Part shown: in pieces, positions 29,901 through 44,900 of the stretch | Layout of the letters: each line of letters opens with the position of its first letter | Position numbering within the stretch: the stretch's first letter is position 1 | DNA from: Neodiprion pinetum | Taxonomy: Eukaryota; Arthropoda; Insecta; Hymenoptera; Diprionidae | NCBI RefSeq assembly: GCF_021155775.2 | Contig: NC_060232.1 | Span: 10,321,251-10,385,250 of the forward strand | Length of the DNA: 64,000 bases | Direction of reading: 5' to 3' | The notes under the pieces: generated by a model | The model's input: the letters and a program-made list of their open reading frames with translations, nothing else | Told to the model about the DNA's origin: nothing | Database searches by the model: none | Translations under genes and position numbers: made by a program

Positions 29901-32900
29901 ATCCCAACATTTAGGAAAACCTAAGAATGAATAATAGCCAGAGACCATGCAGTGCTGGCAATGCTCTGGAAAGTTACACGGCAAATAGTAACGTTGCATA
30001 TCAGTCAGAAAAAATTACCTAGGAATTGTTTCATAATATTACACATTCACTCGTTACCATTACATCGTTTGCGATTGATTCATTAACGAAATGGGATGAA
30101 CGCCCGATTCCTAATTGGTTGTAGGAATTCTTGGATCTCAAACAGCAAACCTTTTCTGCTCTGCTATTGATGAACTCAGGAAATCCACTTGAACCAGATT
30201 TTCCATTTAATCAAGTGGAACGTTATGAAAAAACTTCTCCCAGCTGCTCTGTGTTGAGAGATACACTGAGAAGTGAGAAGAATTGGTTATCGACCTCTGT
30301 CCACCCACCTATTCACTTCTCATCGCTTTCGTCTGAATCGGCAACGCCGTTTACTTCTATTGATTTCTTTTGCTACATTGTAATATCAGAGCAAGATGAG
30401 CCGTGGTCTGAGGACTGTTAGCACCTTCTCGATAACCGAGTAGAAAAAAGTCGGAGAGTTCATCCCTGTAGTCGAGGACCCTCGATAGGACTCCCCAGGG
30501 GCCATGGAAATGGAATGTCTTGGTTCAATTAAGCTGGCGATCCAATCTCATACAACGGTTGACAAAACCTCTGCCCTTCCACTCGAATCCTCGATCGAAG
30601 TCAAGTTACTCGCGTTCAATTTCCGCCATCGAGTCTCTAGTCGCTGATTTTGAGTTTATTACCTGCCCATTGCGGTCTTGGTTGTGGTCGTGGTCGAGAT
30701 TCCGTCCGCAATAGTACACCCTGTTATCGTTGGCAGGTACTTGTAACTACCGCAACCCACAAAAACCCGCACCAACTTGTTATTCCAAGATTAAACAACC
30801 GCTTTTTAACGCAACGTGCTTGCAACCACTGGAAGCACCTCGGCTACGTTAAAAATAAACTACCGGTCTGAATATGTTCAGGAAGTATCATGAATTAGCA
30901 TCCATCATGTAATTCAGTTCGCTCATATTTCGCACATGATTACAATGACCGGCGTTTTAAGATATGATTGAACCCTTGTGACCTATTGATTGTTCCATTT
31001 ATTCCATCAATTATGTTAAAACTGAATCATTTCTTCAAGTGGAAACCTGCTTCAAATGATCGAAGGGAAAACACTCTTGCTATCTCTGTAGGAATAAGCC
31101 TGTCTTAAATTCCAAGTTGAGAATATCCAGGCGGAGTATGTTGGTATACAGGGTTCGCTATAAACGAAAAGCTTCAACCCTCTTTCGTTAAAACTCCACC
31201 TTTTGAATCAAACCTTGACCCACTTTTACGCAGCCTGGAATTTTTCCAATTCCGGGAAATTGTTTGATCATCAAACTATCGTCTGGTGTTGTTTTTCGTC
31301 TGATTCATTCGATCTTCATCTTTGATGGGTAGAACGTGAATGTGAAAGAAAAATGAATCAACGACCCTTCTAGCGCGCATCCTTATGTTGCTACTAAGAA
31401 CGACGAAGGTTCGTAGAGTGCAAACTGGCAAGTGTACTGAATAACTGACGGTGGATGACTTCGTGCGTTTCACTATACGCGGCTTTCTGGCGGAGAATGA
31501 ACCAGGACTATCCACGCAATACGTATGGTAACGACCGTCCAGAAGTTTACGTAGGCTTCGAGGCAGGCGCTGAGCATTGAGTGGTTTAAACCGACGACGA
31601 CGTCGACGAGGAGAAGTATACTCTGCCTGCATGGGTATATACCTGAAGGAATTATTGTATATCGTAGCTAACATCTCACGGGATAACAAGATACAGAACA
31701 GGAATGTGCCGGCTCACAAATGGCCTGCTTCGCTCGTGTAGAAAAGTCGATAGATATATCGGGCATTCCGTACCAACTCTACTAACGTTTCACCCTAACC
31801 ATGTCGAACCCCAATCAGCCCTTCCCCTTTTTGCATTATGCAGTCCATAGTTGATGTACTTGTATATTTCTGTTGAAAATTCGTTCGATACCACGATGTG
31901 ATCTATCAGTACTGTCTCGACTAAATAAAATATATCCCAAAACCATCTGAATAAGTCCGAATAAAGTTCTTAGCCTTATTGAGAATGGATTAAAAATATC
32001 CTTACCAAACCTAAAATCTTTATAATCATTTGTAAAAGAACATGAATCAAATCCGAGGCCGTTAGGATACGGCGTTGGTCAAGTTGACCTGGAATGCACC
32101 ATTTGGGTGTATATACCTACTGGGATGAGTTCTTCTCCGTGACGACGGAGTCCTTTTCACTGGTTGATACCTATACAGCTGATAAGCTTGAAATACGGCA
32201 AGCAGAATCGTTTTTTGGAACGTGTCACGCTATCGAGGATATTCGGATGGCTACGCAGGGTGGACCTGGTCGTATGTAAAGAGTGGAAAGTAGGGGACTA
32301 CCTCGCCACTTTACTTCTAGCCAACAGATAGAATCAGAGGTTATAAGAGTGTCGTAGCCGAGGGGTGAATCCGCCCCCCTCTATTTTACGACGGCTTGCG
32401 GATTAGATTTTTATGACAGCTGCTGTTAGCTTAGCGAGGTGATTTGTGGCGGTCGACTGAGTTTTTACTGCTTCCGCTACCGACACCTCTCGCGCGGAGT
32501 GGCTTATTTTAATATTTAGTCACACTGTTTGTGTTTCGTCCTCATTGCTCAAGGCTGCTTTGACTAATGCATTCTCATCCGGTTCAAGCCCTTTCATAAA
32601 TTCGGTTGTAAAGTTCGAGTCTCTTGTTCATCGGGCGTTGAACCTAGTCTCTGTAATTACTAGTGTAATTCAACGCCCTACGAATCGTCACATTCACCTG
32701 TAAATTTTACTGACAATCTTATTGTATACAAAGATACATAATCGTTGACCATGTCACTCAATCCCTATCACCGCGTTATGAAAGCCCCGAACAAAAGCTT
32801 TGCAACTCACTCGAGAAGAGATTAGCCTGGAGACATTAGGGAAAAATGGAAGTCCTAAAAATGTATGTCGTTACTAGTTCATTGTAAACCGTGTGCCAGA

Positions 32901-35900
32901 ACTGTGCCTGAGTAATTTCGTGGGTAAAAGTACGTTTTACCTTCAAGTAGTTCACTTCCGTTAAAGTGGCATTATACGTGTACACCTGTACAGAGGGTGA
33001 CTTGTTTAGTCATTGAAATGTGTGACGAATTCCTTTTCAATACGGTGACTTAAATTTCTCATCTATGCATGCCAAGAGCATGATAGATTTCATTCGAAAT
33101 GCAACCACCGCAGTGTGGTGCACGTTTCCTCCCGAGGCGAACAATTTTCTTCGGTCTTGAATAAAATGGTTCAAGCCGATCACCGTATACGTGAGGGTGG
33201 ATGCGCAATTCAGGAATATACTTTCGTCGACACGTTCCGAGATCGTGAACCCTGCATCGCATCGGTGCTTGAGATCGATGTCGAGCAACGACGTTTATCT
33301 AGCTACTCCAGAAGGTTAGGTAGGTACATTTTACAACCTTCGGATACCGTAAGAAAATAAAAAACATTTTATCGCGGTGATTTTCCGCGTTTATGACTCG
33401 ACGTTTTCCAAATGATCGATGTATCGAAATCCCTTTTTATCTATCTCCTTTCCTTCGTCTCGCAACGCTCTGAACGTTGGCGAAGGACAACCAGTGAAGC
33501 AAACCTGCGGAGTTTGCCGGTCCGAAATTACATTGATCTGCTACAGTTTTAATGCACTCAGCATCGCCGCTCCTCGCATTTATCGCGTTCAAAGTAGTCG
33601 TAAAATGAGATGCGCCATTTACCTCTATCGGTGCTATCTTTGCCATTCGAAAAATTCTCAATTCCATCGAGAGCAGAGGTTGTAGCTTACCTATTATCGG
33701 ATTTCATTGATTGGCAGCGCTGCGGGCCAAACATCCCCTATTCATTGCCCTTATCAAAGCGCCACGTAACCAAGGCGAATGAAAAAAAAATATACATCGG
33801 ATACAGCTTTTTCAGAAAAAGAATTTCCCAGCCGTCAAAGCGTACGAATGTAGATAATACCGTGTATTTCTAAATTTATATTTCACTTGGGCTTTTTCAT
33901 GATTAAATCATTCAGTAATCAGTAAACCTTTCAACAAATTACTTCGTGGAATTAATATCAACTGAATCTCCAACTATCAATAACACATTTTCGCAACTGG
34001 AATAAAATATACGTGCAAACGCTGACCGTACCTCACAGAGATTTCCCGATAAATTTCTGTCTCCACAGAGCAGTTTGTCAGTTCTTGAGTGCTTCATCGG
34101 GTAAGAATCAAGATCTACTACAGACGTTACCACCCACAGTTAAACGCAATAAAAGTACACAAGAACCGTGGTCGTCAAAATACAAACAAAGTGAAAGTTT
34201 ATTGAAGGTGTTTGGGATTCCTTTAGCAATATTTTGTAATTTCAGATAAGATTCAATCAAATCTTACCTCTTTCAGATACTTCTTCTCCTATCAGATGTA
34301 TGCATACCTGGTAATTTCGTTTAAAACGCGCATAAAGTCCAGACCGATGTCACACTGCGATGTTTTTATAAGCGCCAAGGCTCGATCTTACGGAAGTTAC
34401 TAGAAACTATGGTTAATAAGGTCACCTTTAGGGGTACAGCTGCTGCAGATGTCGTTTTGCTGAGGGTACAGAATTCTTTGCTTAAATTTATGTGAGCTGC
34501 CGCACCGAAAGCGCAGCATAAACCCGGGCGTATTATATCTGAGGTGGCGAGCTTTTGGTGCCGCTCATCCGGGCTGAACGAGACTGTAAATATTTTAGAG
34601 AGTCCATTCCCATGTCGGTTGGAATATAGAAGCCAATTCTTGAGTTGGTATATTTGTCGCAGAACCTTCAATCTTGCAACATTTGTGCTAAAGCGAAATA
34701 GGGCATGAAATATACCCAATTGTTTTCTCAATTATTGAAAATTTGTTCAGTACGTGTTCGAAAGTGCGACTATGCTGAAATTGTAAAACATCATTTTTTA
34801 TGGATAGGAATAGAATATTTTGATGAGGCGAAAATTCTTCTTCAATTTCTTAGTGATGGATTTTGGATGCTTTTTAATTTCGACTGCTTAACTCTCAACT
34901 TTCAGTACTGACCCTTCAATTACTCACAGATGCGAATACGTACCAGCCGAATTGAAAATAAGGTAATTTTATCGAGAAAGAATCTGGTCCTCCGACATTT
35001 TATACCGATGTACCTTTTTCTTTCTAGTTGAAGAAAAGGATATTAGAAACCGGTCCATTTTAAGTGGAGTTGTAAGTCGTCGAAATTAGACGGTGTGAAT
35101 TCGTACCTAAGTTTAAAAGGTCTAAAAAGACTTGATTGACGATATCGCTCAGAAAATTTTGATTTCATACGCGCGTTAGCCAATAAATAATAAATTTGAT
35201 AAAACATATTCACGTGATTCTTATTCGAATATGTTTAAATAGAGCTCATGACGTTTTACGTGGTTGATAATTTGACGTTAGTTGTTAAATGTAGGGCTTG
35301 CGTCAATCCCGATCTCGATTAGGTATATCCATTGTCTCGAGATAATTGGGTTCTCTCGTCTGTCCATATCCACCTTGTTTGATATACCTACAAGAGCCTG
35401 CGAAACCTCAAAAACAAACGGATGAGAAAGCGAAGGGTGCACGCTACGATGGTTAACAATAATTAATTGAAATTTGGTTAGACGTGTACGTAATAATGCA
35501 AATAGTTGAACCGATTGCAAACTCAATGTGACGCCGGAATTATATCCAGCGAGCACGGATTGTTGGACACTAGAAATCTGCTCGTACGTTGTTTAGACCG
35601 AACTTATCATTTCGTACGCGATTGGGTAGATCGTCGTTAATCGCGAAAGATGGCGCTGATCGTTGGATGAATGGCGATAAATAACCGGGAATTGAAACTC
35701 GGATGCTCAGTCTGATCGAGTCTACTGTGACGATAACATCGGCGCGGATCATCTTAGGTATTCTCATTTTCCCATCATTTCAGTTGAGTCTCTGTTCCTC
35801 TCCTCTCCTCTCCAATTAAAAATAGTAGGTTCTCGCCAATCGATCGAACCTCCGTAGATTCACGCCTTTAGGCCTCTGAATCTCACGGCAGCTTTCCGTA

Positions 35901-38900
35901 TGCGAGAAAAAACCATTGATCGTACACTCATACACTCTTGACACGACTTTATCACTAGATAATAAGGGGTTTTTATGCCTCAGCGGCTTTTCTCGTGCGA
36001 GCCAATAAATTGCAATAATTTTCTTGGCTCAATCGAGTGTTTTTATTACTTTATTTCGGCCCATATCTCATCCTCCGATCCTCATTCAATCACGGTAGCC
36101 TTCCATGTTGGAAAGTTTTCCGACTCTACGTACGTTAAAAGTCATGTGTTTTCAGATTAATTTCTTTTGCTCTTTCAACTCCTCCTCTCCTTCTTTTACG
36201 ATTGGAGACTTTTTGAAAATAATACCCAATTCTTTCACAATTGTTTTACAGTCGGTTTCGCCACGTCGGGTCAACCCTTCATTTCTATTGTTCTTTACTT
36301 TGATCAGACATCTCCTTTAGTAATCCTTACCGCTCCAGCTTTCTCAATCTGCTTGCACCTGCACTTTTCTTAAGTGATACTTTAACGTGAATTTCATTTT
36401 TGGAAAATAATTACTCTACAAAGGTATTTCCATGCTTTATCAACGATAATTCGCCTACCCTAAACTTTGCTGATAATTATCCCAGCGTACACTGTAAAAG
36501 TATAAAAACAAAAAAGTTCAATTTCAGTTCGTTCCAGAAAAAATAGATTTATTTTGTACAAAAAGTATTTTTACAAACAAATTGGTTCATGGTGGTTCAT
36601 ATAAATCAATAACGTATTATTATATAATATGTATACATCGGTAATATTTCAATTGTTTTCAGGTTTGTGTTAATCAAAGAACACCTAGTCGAATTCAACC
36701 AATTGGCTATGGCGAACGCCGAAGGTTCGGACAACATGCTCAACAGAGTCATGCCGAAGGACAACATCGGCTTGGCAGCCCTTCTCAGAACGAAAGAGGC
36801 AGCCTGGGATAACGGTGAGTTTTTAAATAATTATCATTGCCACTCTTCTCGCTGACTTGGCTTTGTGCGTTAAATTGTTCTTGGCAGTATACCGGAACCA
36901 ATAAGCGAAGGTACATTCGTACACAAGAATTTTATAATCGAGAATCAGCATTTTTCGATTCGAGTGGCTCACCTCGATCCGCGAAGCGTCAGCTCGACAG
37001 AATTGTTTTCTTTGTGCCCCTAATATAAATCAATGAACAATTCAAATTTCGCTTTTATTCGTCGCTCGAACGGCGCGATTATTCGTATAACAATACAAAA
37101 CCTTGTCGATGCCCGGTTGATTGATTAAGCAAACATCAAATTTAAACAAAAGCCTCGAAAACTTATTACTTGGCCCTCGAGGCGAGTTGAGAAACTTTTC
37201 GCTCATTCCTTCGTACCAAATCACTTTCGGTATTTCTTGTCCTCTCCTCCTTTGCCCCCCTCTCATTCTCTCTTTCTCTCTCTTTTCATCTTTTTCTATT
37301 GCCTCAGTGCGCTGCAGAAATAAAGAATTCACAGTGTGACGTTCACGCTCAGTTTACACGCAAACAATTTTCTCAATATTCACCCGACACCTCGGAGTTT
37401 ATCCACGCTTTCGTTTTACTTTACGCTTGTGTACCAATCCATCGAACTCGAGGATCAGTTCAGCTCATTGTACGCATTATCCACTCGAATCCAAGAAGGT
37501 AAATACACCTTCGAAGTGTTCGTAAACTATGTAAAAATTTCGTTACCGTCTGTAATTTCACCACATCTTAAGACAGTATACGACGAAACTTGACAATGAG
37601 TACAAAGTTGGGGGAAAAATGTGCGTCAACGTTAAAAAAAATATCAATTTCATAAGGAACAACAACAATATTTCATAACCTGCTATTCAAACGAACAAAT
37701 TTTCAAATCTCAGTTAAAACAATTAGATATCAATTGTAATGTCAATCTACTCGTGATTACAACCTTATAACTTCATCCTGAGATAAAATGAATGTTTATG
37801 GGGCAAATTCATTTTGTGCTCACGATTGTAACAGGATTATCACAGTTTTCAACGCCCGGTAATATTTGCCGACGGCTCGTTCCTCCAACAATAGGTAACT
37901 CATGTTTCCTGCGATTGTAATTTCGATGAAAATAACCACTTTACAAATGTTTTAATTTCATCAACGTAATAGCCTTACCTCTCGACTTTGCAAATTCTCT
38001 GGAATCACGAATTCGTCGTGGCAGAATAAATTATCACCCCTGATGAATCGCCTCCGCATTTTCTTTCCGCTTTTCGTCTCTTCTCTTTTCTTTCTTTCCT
38101 TCCGTACACCTCGCTCTATTTGCTTTGAAGATGTGAAGATAAGAGCTGGCAACAGAGGCGAAGTATAAAAAAGAGAGAAACGGTTAGGAACGGGTATTGT
38201 TCTTTTGTCCGCTGAGCGCTCATTAAATCGGTTGTTCTTCGCTAACTAGTCGGATCCGTCACCATCTACTGCCTGTATTCTCGTTCCCGGGAGTAAAGTA
38301 ACTTTGACTCTCGCGTCCTTTGCTATGCTGCGCGATAAATTTTCTTATCCCCGCCTCTTCCTGTCTCTTTTTCCTTTATTCCATTTCTTGTTTTCTTCTC
38401 GTTTTTTTTTTTTCTTCTTCGTCCATGTTCAAGTATTTCTCACAAACTCCTCTGTATCCTTCGGCAACCAGAGTTCCTCCCGCCGTCTAATCTTCCCACG
38501 TGTTACATCTACTTTCAATACACCGAATGTAAATTCCTCTGATTATGTAATGTACGACCATGCTTCATGCGGTACAAATCTTATCTTGTACGTTACAATT
38601 CATAGGCTCCTCTTTTTGCTAGCTGAAAAAAAAACGTTATTCCAATTCTATTCCAAAACAGGGGACTCTGATTAAAACTTCGAAACACCGATTTCCCGTA
38701 AAACCCAAGAAGACTCGCCGGCTTAGAGACATGAAAAAAATTTCGATTCGGTATATACTTCGTGCAAAAACTGTCAAAAGATTCAAAACAAATATATATC
38801 TTTCTCTGATCTCAATTTATGTTCCCATTGCAAAAATAAAGCCTGCGAGACACGAACAAGGCAAACTTTAGAGCAATTTTTCTTTCACTGGATAACTCTA

Positions 38901-41900
38901 AAGACATTTGTCAAAGTTTATTCATAATATTAGTTTTTCCATGGATAAACTGCGTAACTGTTGCATCAATAATGTACAAAAAATCATGGCATTAGTAAAT
39001 TTTTCACAAAATTGAAAATGATCGTATATTATTTATTTATTTATTTTTTTTTTTTAATATACTTGTTCAGGAGTTCCAGCAGGGTTCCCTTGAGCTTATA
39101 ATAATCGCTCTCATATATCGTTTAATACACGCTACGAGGTTGTGACGTAACTTTGATCAGAGTTTACCTGGAATCGCCGCCCAGCACGCGAGAGTTTTGA
39201 TTAGATACATGAATCCGTTCTATTTGAAGATATAACATGATTGTTATTGAGTTATTGGTTTCAATTTCAGAATTTATATATTTCCGTTTCAATTGGAATT
39301 GCGGTTTCCTTTTTTATCGATTATAACGACTTTCACACCCGTCCATATACATGTACTAGTTTAATGATCGTATAACCATACGCATTTCTGTAATTCAAGC
39401 CAATTAACTCACGATCGATGATAATTGACGAGAACGCACCTCTTGTATACGACATGCAACGCCGCAAGCGGAAAAGGAGGACAGAATCAGCCCTCGGCTC
39501 TATCCTTCTTCTTCGCTTCTCCCTCGGGCTTCCCTCTCTCTCTCCCTCTCCCTCTCTCTCTCTCTCTTCCCCCATCCAAGCCCCGCGTATAACGCAGATC
39601 GGATAACTGTAATAAATCTGAGATCGAGTCACTCGATGAGACCTTCGTCCATGTCGCTTTTTCACCTCAACCCTTATACGCATGCACGACTTCGAAGGGC
39701 GTCGCTTTCGTCGCTTTCTTCGCGATAAAACGATTAATCAGAGATATACGTTGTATACCGATGCGTGTGTAGGGTTGTAGATATGAAGTAAACTGTGTCA
39801 TTGGTTTATAGTCCGGTCAAAATAGGTCGGAATTAAAAATATTCAGGATATGGCTGCTCAGGAGCTCAAATCTGAAGTCATATGCGTTTTCCTCAAAAAC
39901 TGCTATCGATAGTTTAAAAATGACCTGACCAACGTTTAGAGCGGAAAATTGTACAACGAATTATGTCTTTATATGTCGGAAACTGAGTCCGATTAACGAG
40001 TTAAAAAAAAAAGAAATTATTTTACCAAAATTTCCCAGATACCGCCGATAAGTAGAATTTCATTTTTCTTAATTTGTTAATTCGACTCCGTTTCCAACAT
40101 ATCAGGACATAATTCGATGTACAATTTTCCGCTCTACACCGATGATCGAGTCATTTTTCATCTATCGATAGCAGTATTTGAGGAAAAGGCAAAAAAACGT
40201 CAAATTTTGCAGATTTCTCGAAACGCCGGCTATGCAGCTCAAAAATTACTTCAGATTTGAGTTACCGAGGGTCGAAAACTCCTATACACAAAACTGCAGC
40301 CATATCTCGAATATTTTTAACTCAAACCTATTTTGACCGAACTATTAGCCTCAATCACCTACACTGCTCATAGCAAGCATCATCATAGAAATCCCTTTTC
40401 AAATGAATTAAACTGTTCAAAGTACCTATATTGTATAAATCCCGAATCTTTGTGTGAATTTTTTTTTTTTTTCCAACACTGTTGCAATGATTCCAATTCT
40501 TAATCAATATTGTACGTATATCAGCTTTCACGAACAAATATTGGGATTTGGTTTCATACTTTTGTTTGGCATTGAGTGCTTTATTGCATTTTCAGAACCT
40601 AATTCGTGGGAAATTAATTTTATTCATTTTTTTCAAAGTTGGAATTATATTTTAACGAAATGCAAATTGAAATTGAAATTGAAAATTACGTGTAAACAGA
40701 CATCTGATGTTTGTATTCATTTTAACTTGTGAATGTATCCCTCGACACTTTTACTATGGTAAACTTCAGATCGATCTTTCAACATGTCTCATCATCAGAG
40801 CTCAACAGTATTATCCGTGGCTATTGAATCGTGGCATCAAAAGAACGTTAAAATTAACTTATTTACTGCAACAGAGCACGAATATCACCGTAGTTAATAT
40901 TTGAGAGAATGTTTATTTTAACTCGTTTAAAACTGAGCAAACTGAGTTTGCTCTACTTACAAAGTTCCTCTGCAGCCTGTAGCAAAACAGCATATATGTA
41001 TAAGTCGAGGATATTGAACTGGCGTTCAAGTCGCGGCTGTACTTTACTTCTTTATATTTATATTCAGTCGATAATTCGGACTTTCCGCGATATTATGTTT
41101 ATCAAATACCAGTACTCAACTCTACCCTTAAACTTGCAGCAGACTTGAGTTTACCGCGTGCTTTTATTTCATATTTTGACCCAATTTTTTTGAAAACTTT
41201 TCCTACTTTCACACCGATCATCGGTGTATGACTTTCATCTCTTGCCACTTCCTTATTTTTCCTGGTTGAATATATTACCTGTAATACCTGTTTTGTTTTT
41301 AAAATCGTTGGATATCCTATTTTTGTATAATCTATCTAATGGTCAACGATCATTTCAAAGTTAAACATATCTATAACTGTTAGATGATAATTTCGAGGAC
41401 GAAAAACTTGAACTCTCTCACTAGTACAACTAATTTGAGAAAGACTCTTTTTCAAACCGTAATTAAGTTTTCACAAACGAAATCAATCAAACAACAATCT
41501 GAATCCCTGTAATAACCGAGTGCAAAATTTCTCCTGGAGAATGTCTATTTATCGGTTTACTTATCAACTGTCTAAAACAGTTACAGATTGAACCTGTATC
41601 TTAATCTCCGTACGAATACACGTGTGATTGATAATTTTTCGTCACTACTTTGTTGTCCGGTAAATAAGAGCTGACATAAAAATGTGAAAAAATATTGCTA
41701 CTGCCCGTTAAAATGTGCTTCACCACGACGTGACCAATATAAAGTTAGCTTGCAGTCCTGAACTGATGTAGAAGAGACCCTTGTTCGAAGGCTTTCTAGG
41801 ATATTATTAGGGCAGATACTTTGACTGGTATAGAATTTATGATTGGCTTCATTCTACGATTTCATAGTCTAGGCTGATCCATACAGCTGAGCAAACTGAA

Positions 41901-44900
41901 GCCTTGCGCAAAAATGTGACGGGTTCGAGTTTTCCATCTTTTACCCATTTTCGTCTCTTTCGCTTTTTTTTTTTACACTCATACACATGTATAATACATA
42001 TAATATATATATATTATATACATATATACATATATGTATAATAGACGTGGTATGTATGAAAGCCTATGCGTGTGTGTACATGAAAGCGTGCCAGCCGATA
42101 AAAGCTTTCTTACAAACCTACATTTACGATATTGATTCCTCGTAATTTATCGCCCTCGCGCTCTGAGGCCCTGTCGTCAACGGCTTGCTGCCCCCATTTC
42201 GGTCGTTCTCCGCACTCTCGTTCGCCCGGATGAAGCCTCGAAGCCTCGGCGGAACTCGAACTTCTCGTGCCGGTACTGGATTCACCGCAAGCGCAGGGTG
42301 CGAAATAGAAATAGAACGTATTATACAAAATACGGGGCCTTTACAAGTGAAATCCGATAATACTATAAAGTATGATTTTTAATTTGCTCCATTTTTTACT
42401 TTGATCTGCCTGTTGAAAAAAATAATTTTGATTTTTCGAAAATTTTTACCACAATTTGTACTCAATTCACAGATTTTCACAAAAATTTCCCCGTTCAATT
42501 ATAACATTTCGAATAGATGTAACTCGAGAACGATAAAATATATCGACAAAATTCAAAACACGTTACTTCGTCTTATATCATGGATTTATTTAAAAATTTG
42601 TAGAAATTATTTTTCTTCACAGTGAGAATTTTGTTTCAATCAAGACAAAAAACATATATTTTTTTACATGATGGTTACGTTCTATTTTCTTACTCGAAAT
42701 ATCCTAAACAGTCTTCGTTTTTTTTTCCATGATATTCAAGTCAAGTATCGTTATGGGCCGATCACTCGTTGCATTTCTGTTATTTCTCAAATTTTAATTT
42801 TAATCAGTCAACTTGAATTCAATTCAATATATATTTTTTTATTTGATTTTATTGAAATTTAAAAGATGATATAAATGTAACGAGTGATTGGACGTAATAT
42901 TACTGGGCTTGAGATTTTTGAGAATATCAAAACTTTCCAGAATATTTTTCACAACTAAATAAAACCTGAACATCATGTCGAAAAATAATTTCTTTCCGTT
43001 TAAAATTCGGCAACAAGTTGATGATTTCAAAGAGCTATAACTTCTTTGTATTTTCTTATAAACCTATGATTCAAGGCGAAAAAATATGTTTCAATTTTGT
43101 CAATATCGTTTTTCGTTTTCGACTTATATCCAATCGAAAGATTGAAACTGAAAATTTTCTTGCAAATTTGCAACCGAAGAGAATATTGAGGTAAAAATGT
43201 CTAAAAAAAAAAAAGAAGAATCCGCCTTTCGATATAAAAAATGCGAATAAAACGAATTTCTAAAATTAACTTTCTCAGTGCTGTATATTTTCTGTGACGA
43301 AATGGCGTCTTCCGATATCTATAATGTTGCAGGGTCGTTTATATGATGTATAACTTATACCTGTATGAAATTCAGATCGAGATTCCGCTCAGCACCAACA
43401 CGGGATGAAAGTACATGCGAGCATCATATCCATTAAATCATACATCATATATCATATCATCATACATAGTATTAAAGTTCGAAACCAAAGTTTGGATGTC
43501 GGATGTTCTTCTGAACACTTTCTAGTGACGTCACCCAAAATTTTTTTCTCATGACGTCATCGATCTATAGTAATGGTCGACGACGAAAATCAGTTAGCCG
43601 AATTCCTCACTCTGGAAACAACCGCGCAGTAGAGCGAACGTATGAGAATCGCGCTCCGCGGATTTCGAGTACTAGGTTCTGTACCTCCTGGATCTTGCGC
43701 TCCGGGTCCGCTTCCTGGTGCAACTCGAGTTCCAGGACGAGCGCTCCGTAGTTTCTATGCTCCAGGTCCGCTACCTGGCGAAACTCGACTTCCAGAACAA
43801 GCACTCCGTAGTTCTGGTTGTCCAGGTCCTTGACCTGATGACTTTTGACCTTCCGGACTAATTTTCAAGTTTACAAGTTTGATTATTGAAAACGTCATGT
43901 TTTGTACTATCAAGCCAATATGCACGCTTCAGATAACATTTTGAATCGGAAAAAAAAGGAACGACCAGGATCAAGAAATTGCAATTGGTGAGTAGTTGGC
44001 ATTGTATAAATAGGAATACATGACAATAACGTCGTTCAATTAGAGCTAAAATTGCTGTGCGTAGTGTTTCAAATCTGTCAGCACTTAGCCGATTGTTCTG
44101 TGGTATTTTTTCACGAAATTTATTGTCATAAAATCACAATACGTTATACTTACTTGCACGTGTAAACGTGATTTGTAACATTATATAGAAAAAATCTTAC
44201 GGGCAGATTCGATTTGCGTCACATGCACAAAAACAGTGTTCGTTCTGTATACTGTGAAGCAAATACCAGAATTTTTTGGGAAGTCCGTCGTGCCCCAGTC
44301 TCCCCTACAACTATGTCGTCTGGTAAAACACTGACAACGAGTAAGCGAGCGCACGAGCACAAAAACCAGTTACACTAGGCATCCGACCCCGAGCAAGCTT
44401 TAGCGGCGAGTGTTTTAAAACTAGTATCTATTATGTCAAAAAAATCTGTCATTAAAATGTTATATACCGTAGCTCGGAGCACCTCGATAATAAATTGAAA
44501 ACCTTCAGCTGCCGCTATACGTGCTGTATTTGCCACGCCTTGGTACTTCCAATTACGCAAAATCAATGCGAGTACAGAAAAACCTGGTGGTAATAATTCT
44601 GAGAAGCTCAGCTCCTCTCTACCCTATTTCTCTCTTTCCACCTTACCCCTCTTCCTCCCTTCATCTCGCTTAGCCGCCTCCTGCACTGTACCAGCGGAGT
44701 CTGCGATCCTGTGTACGGAGACCGTTTTGTCGCTGAGTTTGCGCAAAGTACGCTGACGTTTAATTAGTTTTGTAGAAAAACCTTGGTCTTGCCACGTACC
44801 GGTACGTGTGACTTACGGATAGGCAACCAATATCACCATTTACCAATTTTCACCGATTATGTACGTCCACGATATCTAACATTTGTTCAATCTAGGTATG

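Noticed and set aside
31276..31689. 137-codon minus-strand ORF
   Set aside because: No family resemblance, Arg-rich low-quality composition, and no plausible partner exons.
39418..39683. Overlapping ORFs over a CT tract
   Set aside because: Produced by the CT microsatellite, and both strands are open for that reason.
44375..44566. Minus-strand 63-codon frame inside the candidate inverted-repeat element, considered as a transposase relic
   Set aside because: No DDE or zinc-finger motif can be seen, and it is too short to assign.
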